Source: Aurantimonas aggregata
GTDB lineage: Bacteria; Pseudomonadota; Alphaproteobacteria; Rhizobiales; Rhizobiaceae
Direction of reading: 5' to 3'
NCBI RefSeq assembly: GCF_010500835.1
Contig: NZ_JAAAMJ010000019.1
Location: 1-64,000, forward strand
DNA: 64,000 bases
Positions 40,105-49,532 of this stretch are shown here, piece by piece. The translations under genes and the position numbers were made by a program. Numbering within the stretch: position 1 is the first letter of the stretch; every line of letters starts with the position of its first letter. Below the pieces are notes generated by a model. The model was not told the DNA's origin, ran no database searches, and saw only the letters and a list, made by a program, of their open reading frames with translations.

Positions 40105-41889
40105 TTAGGCCTGAGACGCCGGCGCCGCGTCCAGCTCCGCCCGCGCCGCGGCAACCGCCTCCGCCACCGTCGCGGTGAAGCGCAGCGGCGGCGCGCTCTT
40201 TCCCTGTTGAACGTCGAGCAGGCGCTGGGCCGCCTCGCTTGCCCCGGCGATCAGCAGCAGGGCCCCGTCGCGCCGTGCCTTGCGGGCGAAGGCGACGATG
40301 GTCGCCGCGGCCGAACTGTCGAGCAACGGCACTTCCGCGACATCGAGCACGAAAGCCCGCGGCCGCTCGGCGATCCGGTCGAGCACCGCGCCGACGCTGC
40401 CGGCCGCCGCGAAGAAGAACGCCCCGGAGATCCGGCAGACGAAGATGTCCGGGTCGCGGACCAGCGTCTCGTCGAACGGCCTTTCGCCCAGATCGCGATC
40501 GCCGTCGGCGCGGTCGGCCTCGACCAGCGGCGCATGTGCGCCCTCGACCGTCACCGCCCCGGCCATGCGATGCAGGAACAGCAGTGCGCCGAGCGAGAAG
40601 CCGACGACGATCCCGGTCGTCAGGTCGCGGAAGATCACCAGCAGGAAGGTGGTGGTCAGCACCACCGCGTCGCCGCGCGAGCTGCGCAGGAGGCTGAACA
40701 CTTCGTGCCGCTCCGCCATGTTCCAGGCGACGAACAGGAGCACCGCTGCCAGCGCGGCGAGCGGCACATAGGCCGCCAGCGGCGCCGCCACGAGCACGAA
40801 GACCAAGAGGAACACCGCGTGCAGCATGCCGGCGACCGGGCTGCGGCCGCCGGCGCGGACGTTCGTCGCGGTGCGCGCGATGGTGCCGGTGACGCAGAAG
40901 CCGCCGAACAGCGACGCTCCGACATTGGCGATGCCCTGCGCCACCAGCTCGCAGTTCGAGCGATGGCGCCGGCCGCTCATCGAATCGGCGACGACCGCCG
41001 ACAGCAGGCTCTCGATGGCGCCGAGCAGCGCGAAGGAGACGGCGGCTGGCAGCACCGCGACGACGAGGTCCCAGGAGAAGACCGGCAGATGCGGCATCGG
41101 CAGCGACGACGGAATGCCGCCGAAGCGGCTGCCGATCGTGGCGATGTCGAGCCCCGCAACCGTCGCCGCGATCGAGCCGGCGGCGACGGCGATCAGCAGC
41201 GACGGCCAGTGCGGCCGGAAATGGCGCACCAGGACGATCAGCGCCAGCGTCGTGAAGGCGATGGCCAGCGTCGACGGATCGAGCGTCGGCGCGGCAGCGG
41301 CCAGCGCGCCGAGCTTCTCCACCAGTTCGCCCGGCTCCGCGCCGGCCAGCGTCAGGCCGAAGAACTCCTTCAGCTGCGTCGCGGCGATGACGACGGCGAT
41401 GCCGGCGGTGAAGCCGACGGTCACCGGATAGGGAATGTACTTGATGAACGTGCCGAGCCGCAGGGCGCCGAGCGCCGCCAGCATCAGCCCCGAGAGGAAC
41501 GTCGCGACGATCAGCCCCTCGATCCCGTGCGCGGCGACGGTCGCGGCGACGAGCAGGATGAAGGCGCCCGCCGGCCCGCCGATCTGGAAGCGACTGCCGC
41601 CGAACAGCGACACCAGAAAGCCGCCGACGATGGCCGTGGTCAGCCCCCGGTCCGGCGACACGCCGGACGCGATGGCGATGGCCATCGAAAGCGGCAGCGC
41701 GACGATCGCCACGGTGAGGCCTGCCACGGCGTCGGCCTTGAACGCCGACAGGTCGTAGCCCTCGCGGAGCGTGGTCACGATCTTCGGCGTGAACATTTCC
41801 ATTGTGCTGATCGGCGGCGCGGCAGCGGGCCTCGGCGATGTCTCGCCTCTGTCGTTCACCTGGCTCGGCGTGGTGGGTATGGTGGCCAT
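40105..41889 (-). CDS. SulP family anion transporter with STAS domain
   Basis: The 594-residue permease has a transmembrane core of about 12-14 helices (about 45-435, GLTVAIVALPLSMAIAIASG near the start). A C-terminal STAS domain follows at about 455-560, with VLDVAEVPLLDSSAAATIV, the conserved Ser-containing loop of anti-sigma-antagonist folds. The substrate (sulfate, bicarbonate or another anion) cannot be told. The ATG follows the stop of the HTH gene by only 4 bases (TGACGCCATG), so re-initiation coupling is probable. Confidence 0.9.
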   Translation of the reverse strand: MATIPTTPSQVNDRGETSPRPAAAPPISTMEMFTPKIVTTLREGYDLSAFKADAVAGLTVAIVALPLSMAIAIASGVSPDRGLTTAIVGGFLVSLFGGSRFQIGGPAGAFILLVAATVAAHGIEGLIVATFLSGLMLAALGALRLGTFIKYIPYPVTVGFTAGIAVVIAATQLKEFFGLTLAGAEPGELVEKLGALAAAAPTLDPSTLAIAFTTLALIVLVRHFRPHWPSLLIAVAAGSIAATVAGLDIATIGSRFGGIPSSLPMPHLPVFSWDLVVAVLPAAVSFALLGAIESLLSAVVADSMSGRRHRSNCELVAQGIANVGASLFGGFCVTGTIARTATNVRAGGRSPVAGMLHAVFLLVFVLVAAPLAAYVPLAALAAVLLFVAWNMAERHEVFSLLRSSRGDAVVLTTTFLLVIFRDLTTGIVVGFSLGALLFLHRMAGAVTVEGAHAPLVEADRADGDRDLGERPFDETLVRDPDIFVCRISGAFFFAAAGSVGAVLDRIAERPRAFVLDVAEVPLLDSSAAATIVAFARKARRDGALLLIAGASEAAQRLLDVQQGKSAPPLRFTATVAEAVAAARAELDAAPASQA

Positions 41890-41893
41890 GGCG

Positions 41894-42166
41894 TCAGACG
41901 AGCCCCGCTTCGGGAGTGGCGGCCTGCTTCAGCCGAACGCCGCGCCCGCTGCCGCGGCTCGGCACATGCTCGGACAACAGCTCGACGCCGGCGGCATCGA
42001 AGGCCGCGACCACCTTCTCCAGCGTGTCGACGACGCCGCGCACGGTCCCCTCGCTCGCCTCCATCCGCTGGATCGTCGGCAGCGACACGCCGGACAGCGC
42101 CGCCAGTTGGCGCTGGTCGAGACCGAGCAGCGCCCGGCCGGCACGCATCTGTGCGGAGGTGATCAT
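41894..42166 (-). CDS. XRE-family helix-turn-helix regulator
   Basis: The 90-residue DNA-binding protein has one Cro/C1-type helix-turn-helix (about 8-62: MRAGRALLGLDQRQLAALSG, then VSLPTIQRMEASEG). A short tail follows. It lies just upstream of the SulP gene on the same strand with a 4-base gap, and is the natural candidate regulator or sensor partner. The ATG at 42166 is preferred over TTG at 42172. Confidence 0.85.
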   Translation of the reverse strand: MITSAQMRAGRALLGLDQRQLAALSGVSLPTIQRMEASEGTVRGVVDTLEKVVAAFDAAGVELLSEHVPSRGSGRGVRLKQAATPEAGLV

Positions 42167-42289
42167 CGGCAAGCCTGTCGGTTACGATCCGACTAAGCTA
42201 CCACACGTCGATAGTGATGCACAGAACATCATCCATCACGTTTCATATGTGATAAGCCGCGCGACGCAGGGCGCACGCGGGACCGTGGG

Positions 42290-42592
42290 CTACCGCCGTG
42301 TCGGCTCGCCCGGCGCCGCCGCCTCGATCGCCAGCGCATGGACGCCGGCCGCCAATTCGTCCCGCAGAACCTGGTTGATCGCCCGGTGGCGTTCGATCCG
42401 GCTTTTGCCGGCAAACGCGTCGCTGACCAGCCGCACGCGGAAATGCGTCTCGCCCGAACCGTCGAAGGCGGCGTGGTGGTCGCTCTCGCCGTGGTGGTGG
42501 CCGGCGTGGAGATGGCTTTCGTCAATCACCGCCAGTGTCTCGGGGGCAAAAGCCTCGGTGAGTTTTGCCTCGATCGTTGCCCGGGTACTCAT
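42290..42592 (-). CDS. BolA family protein
   Basis: A 100-residue BolA/IbaG-type protein with the class II KH-like fold. A HHH...HH-rich loop at about 28-40 (SHLHAGHHHGESDHH) and the conserved THFRVRLVSDAFAGKSRIERHR at about 48-68 are visible. BolA proteins bind [2Fe-2S] clusters with monothiol glutaredoxins and affect stress morphology. Which BolA subtype this is remains open; the His stretch could hold a metal. It is divergent from the J-domain gene, the usual Rhizobiales arrangement. Confidence 0.9.
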   Translation of the reverse strand: MSTRATIEAKLTEAFAPETLAVIDESHLHAGHHHGESDHHAAFDGSGETHFRVRLVSDAFAGKSRIERHRAINQVLRDELAAGVHALAIEAAAPGEPTRR

Positions 42593-42744
42593 CGAATGCC
42601 GCTCCTTGTCCTGCCATTCCGGCCTGTAGCGCCCTGCCCGCCGCGACGAAGCTTGCGCGAAACAGCCGGAGCCCTTGAATTTCGGGCTTTTTCCGATCTG
42701 TCAATTCTTGTTCGACCGATGCTGCAGCACCATAATCGCCGGTG

Positions 42745-43365
42745 ATGAAACTCGACTCCAAATATTTCGACGCGATCCGCGTCAAAGGCAAACGCTCAGC
42801 CGAGCCTCCGCGCGCGCCCGAATGCGCGTGGGAAGGCTGCGACCAGGCAGGTATCTACAAGGCTCCGATGGGGCGGGATCACGAGGGCCAGTACCTGAAT
42901 TTCTGCGTCGACCACGTCCGGCAGTACAACAAGTCGTACAATTATTTCTCCGGACTGAACGACAAGGACATCCAGCGTCACCTGAAGGACAGCCTGACCG
43001 GCGACCGGCCGACCTGGACGATGGGGCATAATGGCACGGCGGGCGACGCCGCCCGTGCCGCGACGGCCGCCCGCACGCGACGCTGGAACGGCCGCGCCCG
43101 CGATCCGTTCGGCCTGTTCGGCGCCGAGGCGGCGGCCGCCCGCAAGACCGCAGCGCGCCGCCCGAAGCTGCGCTCCCTGGAAGTGAAGGCGCTCGAAACG
43201 CTCGACCTCGAGCGCGACGCGACTGGCGAAGCCATACGCGGGCGCTATAAGAACCTCGTCAAGCAGCTGCACCCCGACGCCAATGGCGGCGACCGCAGCA
43301 CCGAGGACAAGCTGCGCGAAGTGATCCAGGCCTACAAGCTTTTGAAGCAGTCCGGTTTTTGCTAA
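42745..43365 (+). CDS. J-domain protein with N-terminal Cys/His module
   Basis: The 206-residue protein has an N-terminal segment with C-x4-C (CAWEGC) and a downstream FCVDH (C-x2-H) that could bind zinc (about 28-61). A linker follows, and a DnaJ-type domain sits at the C-terminus (about 150-206). The HPD motif (QLHPDANGG) indicates that it stimulates an Hsp70. Both the C-terminal J domain and the Cys module are conserved next to cobS in Rhizobiales as I recall; its client is unknown. The ATG at 42745 is preferred over GTG at 42742. Confidence 0.85.
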   Translation: MKLDSKYFDAIRVKGKRSAEPPRAPECAWEGCDQAGIYKAPMGRDHEGQYLNFCVDHVRQYNKSYNYFSGLNDKDIQRHLKDSLTGDRPTWTMGHNGTAGDAARAATAARTRRWNGRARDPFGLFGAEAAAARKTAARRPKLRSLEVKALETLDLERDATGEAIRGRYKNLVKQLHPDANGGDRSTEDKLREVIQAYKLLKQSGFC

Positions 43366-43510
43366 CCGTTGACTGACCGCTTCGGGCTCGGCCTGATCGC
43401 GGCGGGCCGCGACGCGACCAGGCGACCCCGCTCTCGTTCGAGGACGGGCAACATCAGAGAATGGACATGGTCCGGCCGGCCCCGACGGGCACCGGGCCTC
43501 TGGAGGTATG

Positions 43511-44497
43511 ATGAGTGCAGCGGAACTGGAAGTGGCCCCCCTCCCGGATGCCACGATCTCCGTCCGCGAAACCTTCGGTTTCGATAGCGACCTGACCGTC
43601 CCGGCCTTTTCGGAGGCCGACCCGCACGTTCCCGAGCTGGACCCCGACTACATCTTCGACAAGCCGACGACGCTGGCGATCCTCGCCGGCTTCGCCAAGA
43701 ACCGGCGCGTCATGGTCTCGGGCTATCACGGCACCGGCAAGTCGACCCATATCGAGCAGGTCGCGGCGCGCCTCAACTGGCCGTGCGTGCGCATCAATCT
43801 CGACAGCCATGTCAGCCGCATCGATCTCGTCGGCAAGGACGCGATCGTCGTGCGCGACGGCATGCAGGTCACCGAATTCCGCGATGGCATCCTGCCCTGG
43901 GCCTACCAGCGCAACGTCGCCCTCGTCTTCGACGAATACGATGCGGGCCGGCCCGACGTGATGTTCGTCATCCAGCGCGTGCTGGAATCCTCCGGCCGCC
44001 TGACCCTGCTCGACCAGAGCCGCGTGGTGCGCCCGCATCCGGCCTTCCGGCTCTTCGCGACGGCCAACACCGTCGGCCTCGGCGATACGACCGGCCTCTA
44101 TCACGGCACCCAACAGATCAACCAGGCGCAGATGGATCGCTGGTCGATCGTCACCGTGCTGAACTATCTGCCGCACGACACCGAGGTCTCGATCGTCGCC
44201 GCCAAGGCGCGCAGCTACGACACCAAGGAAGGCCGCCAGACCATCTCCAAGATGGTCCGCGTCGCCGACCTCACCCGCTCGGCCTTCGTCAACGGCGACC
44301 TCTCGACCGTCATGAGCCCGCGCACCGTCATCACCTGGGCGGAGAATGCCGAGATCTTCGGCGATCTCGGCATGGCCTTCCGCCTCACCTTCCTCAACAA
44401 GTGCGACGACCTCGAACGCCCGCTGGTCGCGGAGTTCTACCAGCGCGCGCTTGGCGAGGAGCTGCCGGAATCGGCGGCGAACCTCGTTCTGGACTGA
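43511..44497 (+). CDS. cobS: Aerobic cobaltochelatase subunit CobS
   Basis: CobS is the AAA+ subunit of the CobNST chelatase, which inserts cobalt into hydrogenobyrinate a,c-diamide in aerobic B12 synthesis. The 328 residues contain Walker A ([18 protein letters not shown] at about 75) and Walker B ([12 protein letters not shown]), with a MoxR-like core. GGAGG precedes the ATG at 43511. cobT follows after 9 bases; cobN is not in the window. Confidence 0.95.
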   Translation: MSAAELEVAPLPDATISVRETFGFDSDLTVPAFSEADPHVPELDPDYIFDKPTTLAILAGFAKNRRVMVSGYHGTGKSTHIEQVAARLNWPCVRINLDSHVSRIDLVGKDAIVVRDGMQVTEFRDGILPWAYQRNVALVFDEYDAGRPDVMFVIQRVLESSGRLTLLDQSRVVRPHPAFRLFATANTVGLGDTTGLYHGTQQINQAQMDRWSIVTVLNYLPHDTEVSIVAAKARSYDTKEGRQTISKMVRVADLTRSAFVNGDLSTVMSPRTVITWAENAEIFGDLGMAFRLTFLNKCDDLERPLVAEFYQRALGEELPESAANLVLD

Positions 44498-44506
44498 ACC
44501 GAGACC

Positions 44507-46423
44507 GTGGCCCGCATCGGCGACAACCAGCGTCCCCCCGGCTCTCCGCCGGCCGACCGCGAGCCGTTCCGGCGCGCCGTCGCCGGCTGCCTGCGGGCGA
44601 TCGCCGGCGAGGCCGATCTCGAGATCACCTTCGGCTCCGAGCGTCCCGGCCTGTCCGGCAGCCGCGCCAAGCTCCCCGAACTGACCAAGCGGCCGACCCG
44701 CAACGATCTTGCCGTGACCCGCGGCCTCGCCGACGCCATGGCGCTGCGCAAGGCGCGCCACGACGCGCGGATGCATGCGAGCCTCGCGCCCGACAGCAAG
44801 GGCGCGCGCGCCGTCTATGACGCCGTCGAGCAGGCCCGCGTCGAGGCGATCGGCGCCAATGCGATGCAGGGCGTGGGCGACAATCTCGGCGCCATGCTCG
44901 AGGACAAGTATTTCCGCTCCAACCTCTCCGACGTCACCGACCGCGCCGAGGCGCCGATCGAGGATGCCGTGGCGCTGATGGTGCGCGAGCGGCTGACCGG
45001 CCGACCGGTGCCCCCGAGCGCCCAGGCGCTGGTCGACGTCTGGCGCGACTTCGTCGAGGACAAGGCCGGGCCGAAGTTCGACCGCCTGTCGGAGACCGTC
45101 GAGGACCAGCAATCCTTCGCGCGGGCGCTGCGCGACATGCTGGTCTCGCTGGAGATGGCCGAGGAGCTCGGTGATTCGGACGACAGCGAGGGCAGCGACG
45201 ACGACGAGGAGTCCGGCGACAACCAGACCCGCGACAACGAGGAAGGCGGCTCCGAGAAGGAGAGCGGCAGCGACGAGGCGATGCCGCAGGAGAGCGAGAC
45301 CGAAGGCGAGAACCAGGAGACGGCCGAGCCGGAATCCTCCGAGGTCACGGCCGACGATCCCGCCGACGACGACAGCCAGGACAGCGAGACGCCCGGCGAG
45401 ACCCGCCGGCCGCACCAGCCTTTGTCCAACCAGCTGCTCGATTCCGACTACCAGGTCTTCACCAAGGCCTTCGACGAGATGGTCGGCGCCGAGGAACTCT
45501 GCGACGAGGCCGAGCTCGACCGCCTGCGCGCGTTTCTCGACAAGCAGCTGGCCTCGCTCCAGGGCGTCGTTGGCCGCCTCGCCAACCGCCTGCAGCGCCG
45601 CCTGATGGCGCAGCAGAGCCGCTCCTGGGACTTCGACCTCGAGGAAGGCTATCTCGATCCCGCCCGGCTGGTCCGGCTGGTGATCGACCCGATGCAGCCG
45701 CTCTCCTACAAGATGGAGCGCGACACCGATTTCCGCGACACGATCGTCACGCTCTTGATCGACAATTCCGGCTCGATGCGCGGCCGGCCGATCACCGTCG
45801 CGGCGACCTGCGCCGACATTCTCGCCCGCACGCTGGAGCGCTGCGGCGTCAAGGTCGAGGTTCTCGGCTTCACGACGCGCGCCTGGAAGGGCGGCCAGTC
45901 GCGCGAGGCCTGGCTGAAAGCCGGCAAGCCGGGCAAGCCCGGACGGCTCAACGATCTGCGCCACATCGTCTACAAGTCGGCCGACGCGCCCTGGCGGCGC
46001 GCCCGGCGCAATCTCGGCCTGATGATGCGCGAGGGCCTGCTGAAGGAAAACATCGACGGCGAGGCGCTGATCTGGGCGCATAACCGCCTCCTCGCCCGCC
46101 CCGAGCAGCGCCGCATCCTGATGATGATCTCGGACGGTGCGCCGGTCGACGATTCGACCCTGTCGGTGAATCCCGGCAACTATCTCGAGCGGCATCTGCG
46201 CGCCGTCATCGAGGAGATCGAGACCCGCTCGCCGGTCGAGCTGCTGGCCATCGGCATCGGCCACGACGTCACGCGCTACTACCGCCGCGCCGTCACCATC
46301 GTCGACGCTGAGGAACTGGCCGGCGCGATGACCGAGCAGCTGGCCGACCTGTTCGAGCAGGAAGGCGCACCGCGTAGCGGCCATGGCAGCCGCCGCCGTG
46401 CCGCGATGGGCGGCCGTCGCTGA
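44507..46423 (+). CDS. cobT: Aerobic cobaltochelatase subunit CobT
   Basis: The 638-residue partner of CobS has an N-terminal domain (1-200), a strongly acidic linker (about 220-300, rich in D, E and S) and a C-terminal von Willebrand A domain. The MIDAS-like motif DNSGSMRG sits near residue 422. It forms the CobST ring complex that powers CobN. The start is GTG at 44507, directly after cobS. A hairpin follows the stop at 46424-46445. Confidence 0.95.
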   Translation: MARIGDNQRPPGSPPADREPFRRAVAGCLRAIAGEADLEITFGSERPGLSGSRAKLPELTKRPTRNDLAVTRGLADAMALRKARHDARMHASLAPDSKGARAVYDAVEQARVEAIGANAMQGVGDNLGAMLEDKYFRSNLSDVTDRAEAPIEDAVALMVRERLTGRPVPPSAQALVDVWRDFVEDKAGPKFDRLSETVEDQQSFARALRDMLVSLEMAEELGDSDDSEGSDDDEESGDNQTRDNEEGGSEKESGSDEAMPQESETEGENQETAEPESSEVTADDPADDDSQDSETPGETRRPHQPLSNQLLDSDYQVFTKAFDEMVGAEELCDEAELDRLRAFLDKQLASLQGVVGRLANRLQRRLMAQQSRSWDFDLEEGYLDPARLVRLVIDPMQPLSYKMERDTDFRDTIVTLLIDNSGSMRGRPITVAATCADILARTLERCGVKVEVLGFTTRAWKGGQSREAWLKAGKPGKPGRLNDLRHIVYKSADAPWRRARRNLGLMMREGLLKENIDGEALIWAHNRLLARPEQRRILMMISDGAPVDDSTLSVNPGNYLERHLRAVIEEIETRSPVELLAIGIGHDVTRYYRRAVTIVDAEELAGAMTEQLADLFEQEGAPRSGHGSRRRAAMGGRR

Positions 46424-46445
46424 CCGGCGGGCCGTAACCCGCCGG
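46424..46445. terminator. Hairpin between cobT and the YhhQ-type gene
   Basis: The 8-base arms CCGGCGGG and CCCGCCGG flank a 6-base loop starting right after the cobT stop, between convergent genes. There is no T-run. It could serve both directions. Confidence 0.5.
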
Positions 46446-46468
46446 ACGTCGAACTCAGTGGAAGAAGA

Positions 46469-47164
46469 TCAGACGGATGCGCCCGCGTCGACCGAACGGT
46501 ACGGCGCGAATTGCTGCATGATGAGCCGGTAGGGCACCAGCGCCAGCACAGCGATGGCAAGCTTGACCGTCAGGTCGCCGAGCGCCCACGAAACCCAGCG
46601 CGGTGCCTCGGTGGCGAATACGCCGAACAACGGCGCCGCCTCCAGCGCGAAGCCGTCGTTCGGCCCGACAAAGGCGAAGACCGGCGCGAAGGCGATGGTG
46701 AAGAAGAGGAAGGTGTCGACCACCGATCCGCTCACCGACGAGGCCGCCGGCGCCCGCCACCAGCCGGCCTGCCGCAGCCGGTTGAACACCGCGATGTCGA
46801 GCAGCTGCGCGACGAGGAATGCGCCGCCGGAGGCGAGCGCGATGCGCAGCAGGCGATCGCCCGTGGTCGCGTATTCGAGCCAGCCGAGATCGTAGAGGAT
46901 CGGCGGCACGACGACCGAGCAGAGGATCGCCGTCGCAAAGCCCGCCATCACCACGCGGCGCGCCACGGCTGCGCCGTAGCGACGGTTGGTCAGGTCGGTG
47001 ACGAGGAAGGCGAAGCCGTAGGTGAAGGCGCCCCAGGTCAGAACGTCGGCGAGCTGGAGGCTGCCAATCTGGGCAAAGACCGGAAACTGCACGGCGACAT
47101 TCGACGCGAGGACGATCGCCGTCATCGCTGCCACGGGCAGGAGATAGGTGCGTAGGGATGTCAT
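46469..47164 (-). CDS. Queuosine precursor transporter (VUT / YhhQ family)
   Basis: The 231-residue membrane protein with about six helices matches the YhhQ (COG1738) family of 7-cyano/7-aminomethyl-7-deazaguanine importers. Features are LTWGAFTYGFAFLVTDLTNRRYG near residues 43-65 and SGSVVDTFLFFTIAF at about 142-156. The protein supplies queuosine precursors for tRNA modification. The ATG at 47164 has no Shine-Dalgarno sequence; instead six A residues precede it, within a preQ1-I-like element. It follows rpmB on the same strand after a strong hairpin. Confidence 0.85.
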   Translation of the reverse strand: MTSLRTYLLPVAAMTAIVLASNVAVQFPVFAQIGSLQLADVLTWGAFTYGFAFLVTDLTNRRYGAAVARRVVMAGFATAILCSVVVPPILYDLGWLEYATTGDRLLRIALASGGAFLVAQLLDIAVFNRLRQAGWWRAPAASSVSGSVVDTFLFFTIAFAPVFAFVGPNDGFALEAAPLFGVFATEAPRWVSWALGDLTVKLAIAVLALVPYRLIMQQFAPYRSVDAGASV

Positions 47165-47190
47165 TTTTTTAGCCTGGGTGATGGAACCAG
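47164..47190 (-). promoter_or_regulatory. Possible preQ1-I riboswitch overlapping the start codon
   Basis: The minus-strand RNA reads CUGGUUCCAUCACCCAG, a 4-base stem (CUGG/CCAG) with GGUUC at the loop start, then an A-rich tail GCUAAAAAA directly joined to AUG. The preQ1-I consensus is GGUUC...CACCC/CAUCCC...AAAAAA with a short pseudoknot between loop and tail. Here loop CAU would pair with the start AUG. The loop is shorter than in most known members, so this is a candidate only. It precedes a YhhQ-type transporter, a known preQ1-riboswitch-regulated family. Confidence 0.5.
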
Positions 47191-47192
47191 TG

Positions 47193-47210
47193 CCGAGCCC
47201 GAAGGCCCGG
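47193..47210 (-). terminator. UUCG-capped hairpin between rpmB and the YhhQ-type gene
   Basis: A 7-base-pair stem with one G-U pair, closed by a UUCG tetraloop (minus strand CCGGGCC-UUCG-GGCUCGG), follows the rpmB stop by about 28 bases and directly precedes the preQ1-like element. It may terminate or stabilise the rpmB transcript, or act with the riboswitch candidate. No U-run follows. Confidence 0.45.
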
Positions 47211-47238
47211 CGGATTTGGTCAGTCGGTCACGGCAGCC

Positions 47239-47532
47239 TTACGCGGCTTCGGTGGCGACCTTCTTGGCGATCTGGCGCTTGAGCAGACGGGCGCGCTGCG
47301 ACAGCTCCGCCTCGTCGGCCTTGGCGAGGAACGCGTCGAGACCGCCGCGATGCTCGACCGAACGCAGCGCGTAGGCCGACACACGGAGCCGGAAGCGCTG
47401 GCCGAGCGCGTCGGAGATCAGCGAAACGTTGCACAGATTCGGCAGGAAGCGGCGACGCGTACGGTTGTTCGCGTGGCTCACATTGTTGCCGGACTGGACA
47501 GCTTTGCCGGTCAGTTCGCAGGCGCGTGACAT
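47239..47532 (-). CDS. rpmB: 50S ribosomal protein L28
   Basis: A small basic ribosomal protein of 97 residues. The start [32 protein letters not shown] is typical of alphaproteobacterial L28, and [25 protein letters not shown] follows. A near-consensus promoter lies about 100 bases upstream (47632-47660). Confidence 0.97.
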   Translation of the reverse strand: MSRACELTGKAVQSGNNVSHANNRTRRRFLPNLCNVSLISDALGQRFRLRVSAYALRSVEHRGGLDAFLAKADEAELSQRARLLKRQIAKKVATEAA

Positions 47533-47631
47533 CAGATCACCTTTCAGCTTAACCTAGAACCCGACGGGGACGCGCCGCCGCTAATAACGGCGCGATCATC
47601 GCTGTCGGGCATGATCGGAAATTCGACCGGC

Positions 47632-47660
47632 TCTATAAGCCCTGAGAACCGCAGCGTCAA
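47632..47660 (-). promoter_or_regulatory. Strong sigma-70 promoter of rpmB
   Basis: Minus-strand TTGACG (47660-47655), a 17-base spacer and TATAGA (47637-47632) give a near-consensus promoter with a 5' untranslated region of about 95 bases before the L28 start. Confidence 0.6.
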
Positions 47661-47762
47661 GCCACAACAACTTTGCGGGATCGGCGCGGCTGGCCACAAA
47701 AGCGCGCCGTTCCTGCGCTCAGACGGTCGCAACGGCGTGCCCCTGCTTTTATGGATAGACCA

Positions 47763-48542
47763 ATGATGCGCAAGCGATTCCTTTTCGGCATGCTCGGCCT
47801 CGTCCTTCTCGGCGCCTCGGGCGCCGCCGCCGAGACGGCCCGGATCACCACCAGCTACGGCATGGCGGTGATCGGCCTGCCGATCGGCAAGGCGTCCTTC
47901 GACACCGTCATCGAAGGCGGCCGCTTCAGCGTTTCGGGGCAGCTCTCCTCCAGCGGGCTCGGCAGCCTCGTGACCGACACCGGCGGCACCAGCAAGGTGT
48001 CCGGGACCGTCACGCGCCGCGGCTTTGCCGCCGAACGCTATGCGCTGGACTATTCCAGCGACCGCAAGCGCTGGTCGAGCGACGTCGCCTTCGCCGGCGG
48101 CCGGGTGACGTCGAGCGCCGTCAGCCCGAAGCGCGACAAGCCGAAGCCGAGCTACGTTCCGGTGGCCAAGTCCCAGCTTACCTCCGTCGTCGATCCGCTC
48201 AGCGGCCTGATGATCCGCACCGGCGACGCCGCATCCGTCTGCAATCGCACGCTGCCGCTCTATGACGGCTGGTCACGGCTCGATCTCGTCCTCTCCTCCG
48301 GCGGCACCAACAATTATTCGATGACCGGGTTTTCCGGCGAGGCCGTGGTCTGCAACGCCCGGATCCGGCCGGTCAGCGGCTACGACAAGGACTCCAAGGG
48401 GCTCAAGTTCCTGAAGGACCAGACGATCCAGGTGTGGTTCGCGCCGATCGCCCAGCCGGATGTGTTCGTCCCGGTCTATGCCCGCATTCCGACGCAGGTC
48501 GGCCCGCTGACGCTGAGCGCCCTCTCCGTCGCGGTACGGTAA
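47763..48542 (+). CDS. DUF3108 family exported protein
   Basis: The 259-residue protein begins with a signal peptide (FLFGMLGLVLLGASGAAAE) followed by a mostly beta DUF3108 domain. Visible patterns are SYGMAVIGLPIGKASFDTVIEGGRFSVSG and the C-terminal RIPTQVGPLTLSALSV. The domain is of unknown function and periplasmic. The ATG at 47763 or 47766 suits the signal peptide; an upstream in-frame ATG at 47751 is possible and the longer frame to 47673 is not needed. It is divergent from rpmB. Confidence 0.82.
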   Translation: MMRKRFLFGMLGLVLLGASGAAAETARITTSYGMAVIGLPIGKASFDTVIEGGRFSVSGQLSSSGLGSLVTDTGGTSKVSGTVTRRGFAAERYALDYSSDRKRWSSDVAFAGGRVTSSAVSPKRDKPKPSYVPVAKSQLTSVVDPLSGLMIRTGDAASVCNRTLPLYDGWSRLDLVLSSGGTNNYSMTGFSGEAVVCNARIRPVSGYDKDSKGLKFLKDQTIQVWFAPIAQPDVFVPVYARIPTQVGPLTLSALSVAVR

Positions 48543-48594
48543 CGAGAGCCGCTGACGCCGCGGGAAAGTCGCGGCGCTCGGGCTCGCCCCCGCA

Positions 48595-49524
48595 TTGACC
48601 GCACCCGGGCCGCTCGCTAGACCCGCGCCATTGCCGGACGGGGACGCGGCCTTGGGGACATTGCTCGGATTTGCCGCGGTGCTGATGTGGTCGCTGCTGG
48701 CGCTCCTGACCGCGCGGAGCGGCAGCGTGCCGCCCTTCCTCCTCGCCGCCCTGACCTTCGCGATCGCCACGCTGATCGGCATCGCCGTGTTCTTCGCGCG
48801 CGGCGCGCCGTGGCGGGTGTTCCGCCAGCCAGCGGTCGTCTGGCTCGTCGGCGTCGCCGGCCTGTTCGGCTACCATGCGCTGTATTTCGCCGCGCTCCGC
48901 AACGCGCCGGCCGCCCAGGCGAGCCTTATCGCCTATCTCTGGCCGCTGCTGATCGTCCTCGGCTCCGCCATGCTGCCCGGCGAGCGGCTGCGCTGGTTCC
49001 ATGCGCTCGGCGCCCTGCTCGGCCTCGCCGGCGCCGGCATCATCGTCACCGGCGGCGAGGGCTTGTCGCTCTCGGCGGAAAACGGCCTCGGCTACGCCCT
49101 CGCCGGCCTTTGCGCCCTGACCTGGTCGGGCTATTCGCTGCTGTCGCGCCGCTTCGGCGACGTGCCGACCGACGTCGTCACCGGTTTCTGCGCCGCCACC
49201 GCGCTATTCTCGCTCGCCGCGCATCTCGCCTTCGAGACCACCGTGCTGCCGGCCACCAACGGCGAATGGCTCGCCGTCCTGCTGCTCGGCCTGATGCCGG
49301 TCGGCGCGGCGTTCTACGTCTGGGATTACGCGGTCAAGCGCGGCGACATCCAGGTCATCGGCGCCGCCAGCTATGCCGCGCCGCTGCTGTCGACGCTGAT
49401 CCTCGTTGCGGCGGGCGAAGCCGCGATGAGCCTCGGCGTCGTCGCCGCGGCGATCCTCATCACCGGCGGCGCGGGTCTCGCCGCGCTGCCGCTGTTCGCG
49501 CGCCTCGCCCGACGCGACGCCTGA
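48595..49524 (+). CDS. DMT superfamily (EamA) transporter
   Basis: The 309-residue membrane protein has ten predicted helices in two EamA repeats (first about 20-145, second about 160-300). LMWSLLALLTARSGSVPPF begins the first and GYHALYFAALRNAPAAQASL follows within it. It resembles YddG-like aromatic amino acid or metabolite exporters; the substrate is unknown. The start is unclear: TTG at 48595 is used here, with TTG codons near 48631 and 48652 as alternatives. It is convergent with the cupin gene (8 bases apart). Confidence 0.8.
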   Translation: MTAPGPLARPAPLPDGDAALGTLLGFAAVLMWSLLALLTARSGSVPPFLLAALTFAIATLIGIAVFFARGAPWRVFRQPAVVWLVGVAGLFGYHALYFAALRNAPAAQASLIAYLWPLLIVLGSAMLPGERLRWFHALGALLGLAGAGIIVTGGEGLSLSAENGLGYALAGLCALTWSGYSLLSRRFGDVPTDVVTGFCAATALFSLAAHLAFETTVLPATNGEWLAVLLLGLMPVGAAFYVWDYAVKRGDIQVIGAASYAAPLLSTLILVAAGEAAMSLGVVAAAILITGGAGLAALPLFARLARRDA

Positions 49525-49532
49525 TCTCCGGC

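Noticed and set aside
43454-46384. 976-residue minus-strand frame
   Set aside because: Antisense of cobS and cobT, both clearly real.
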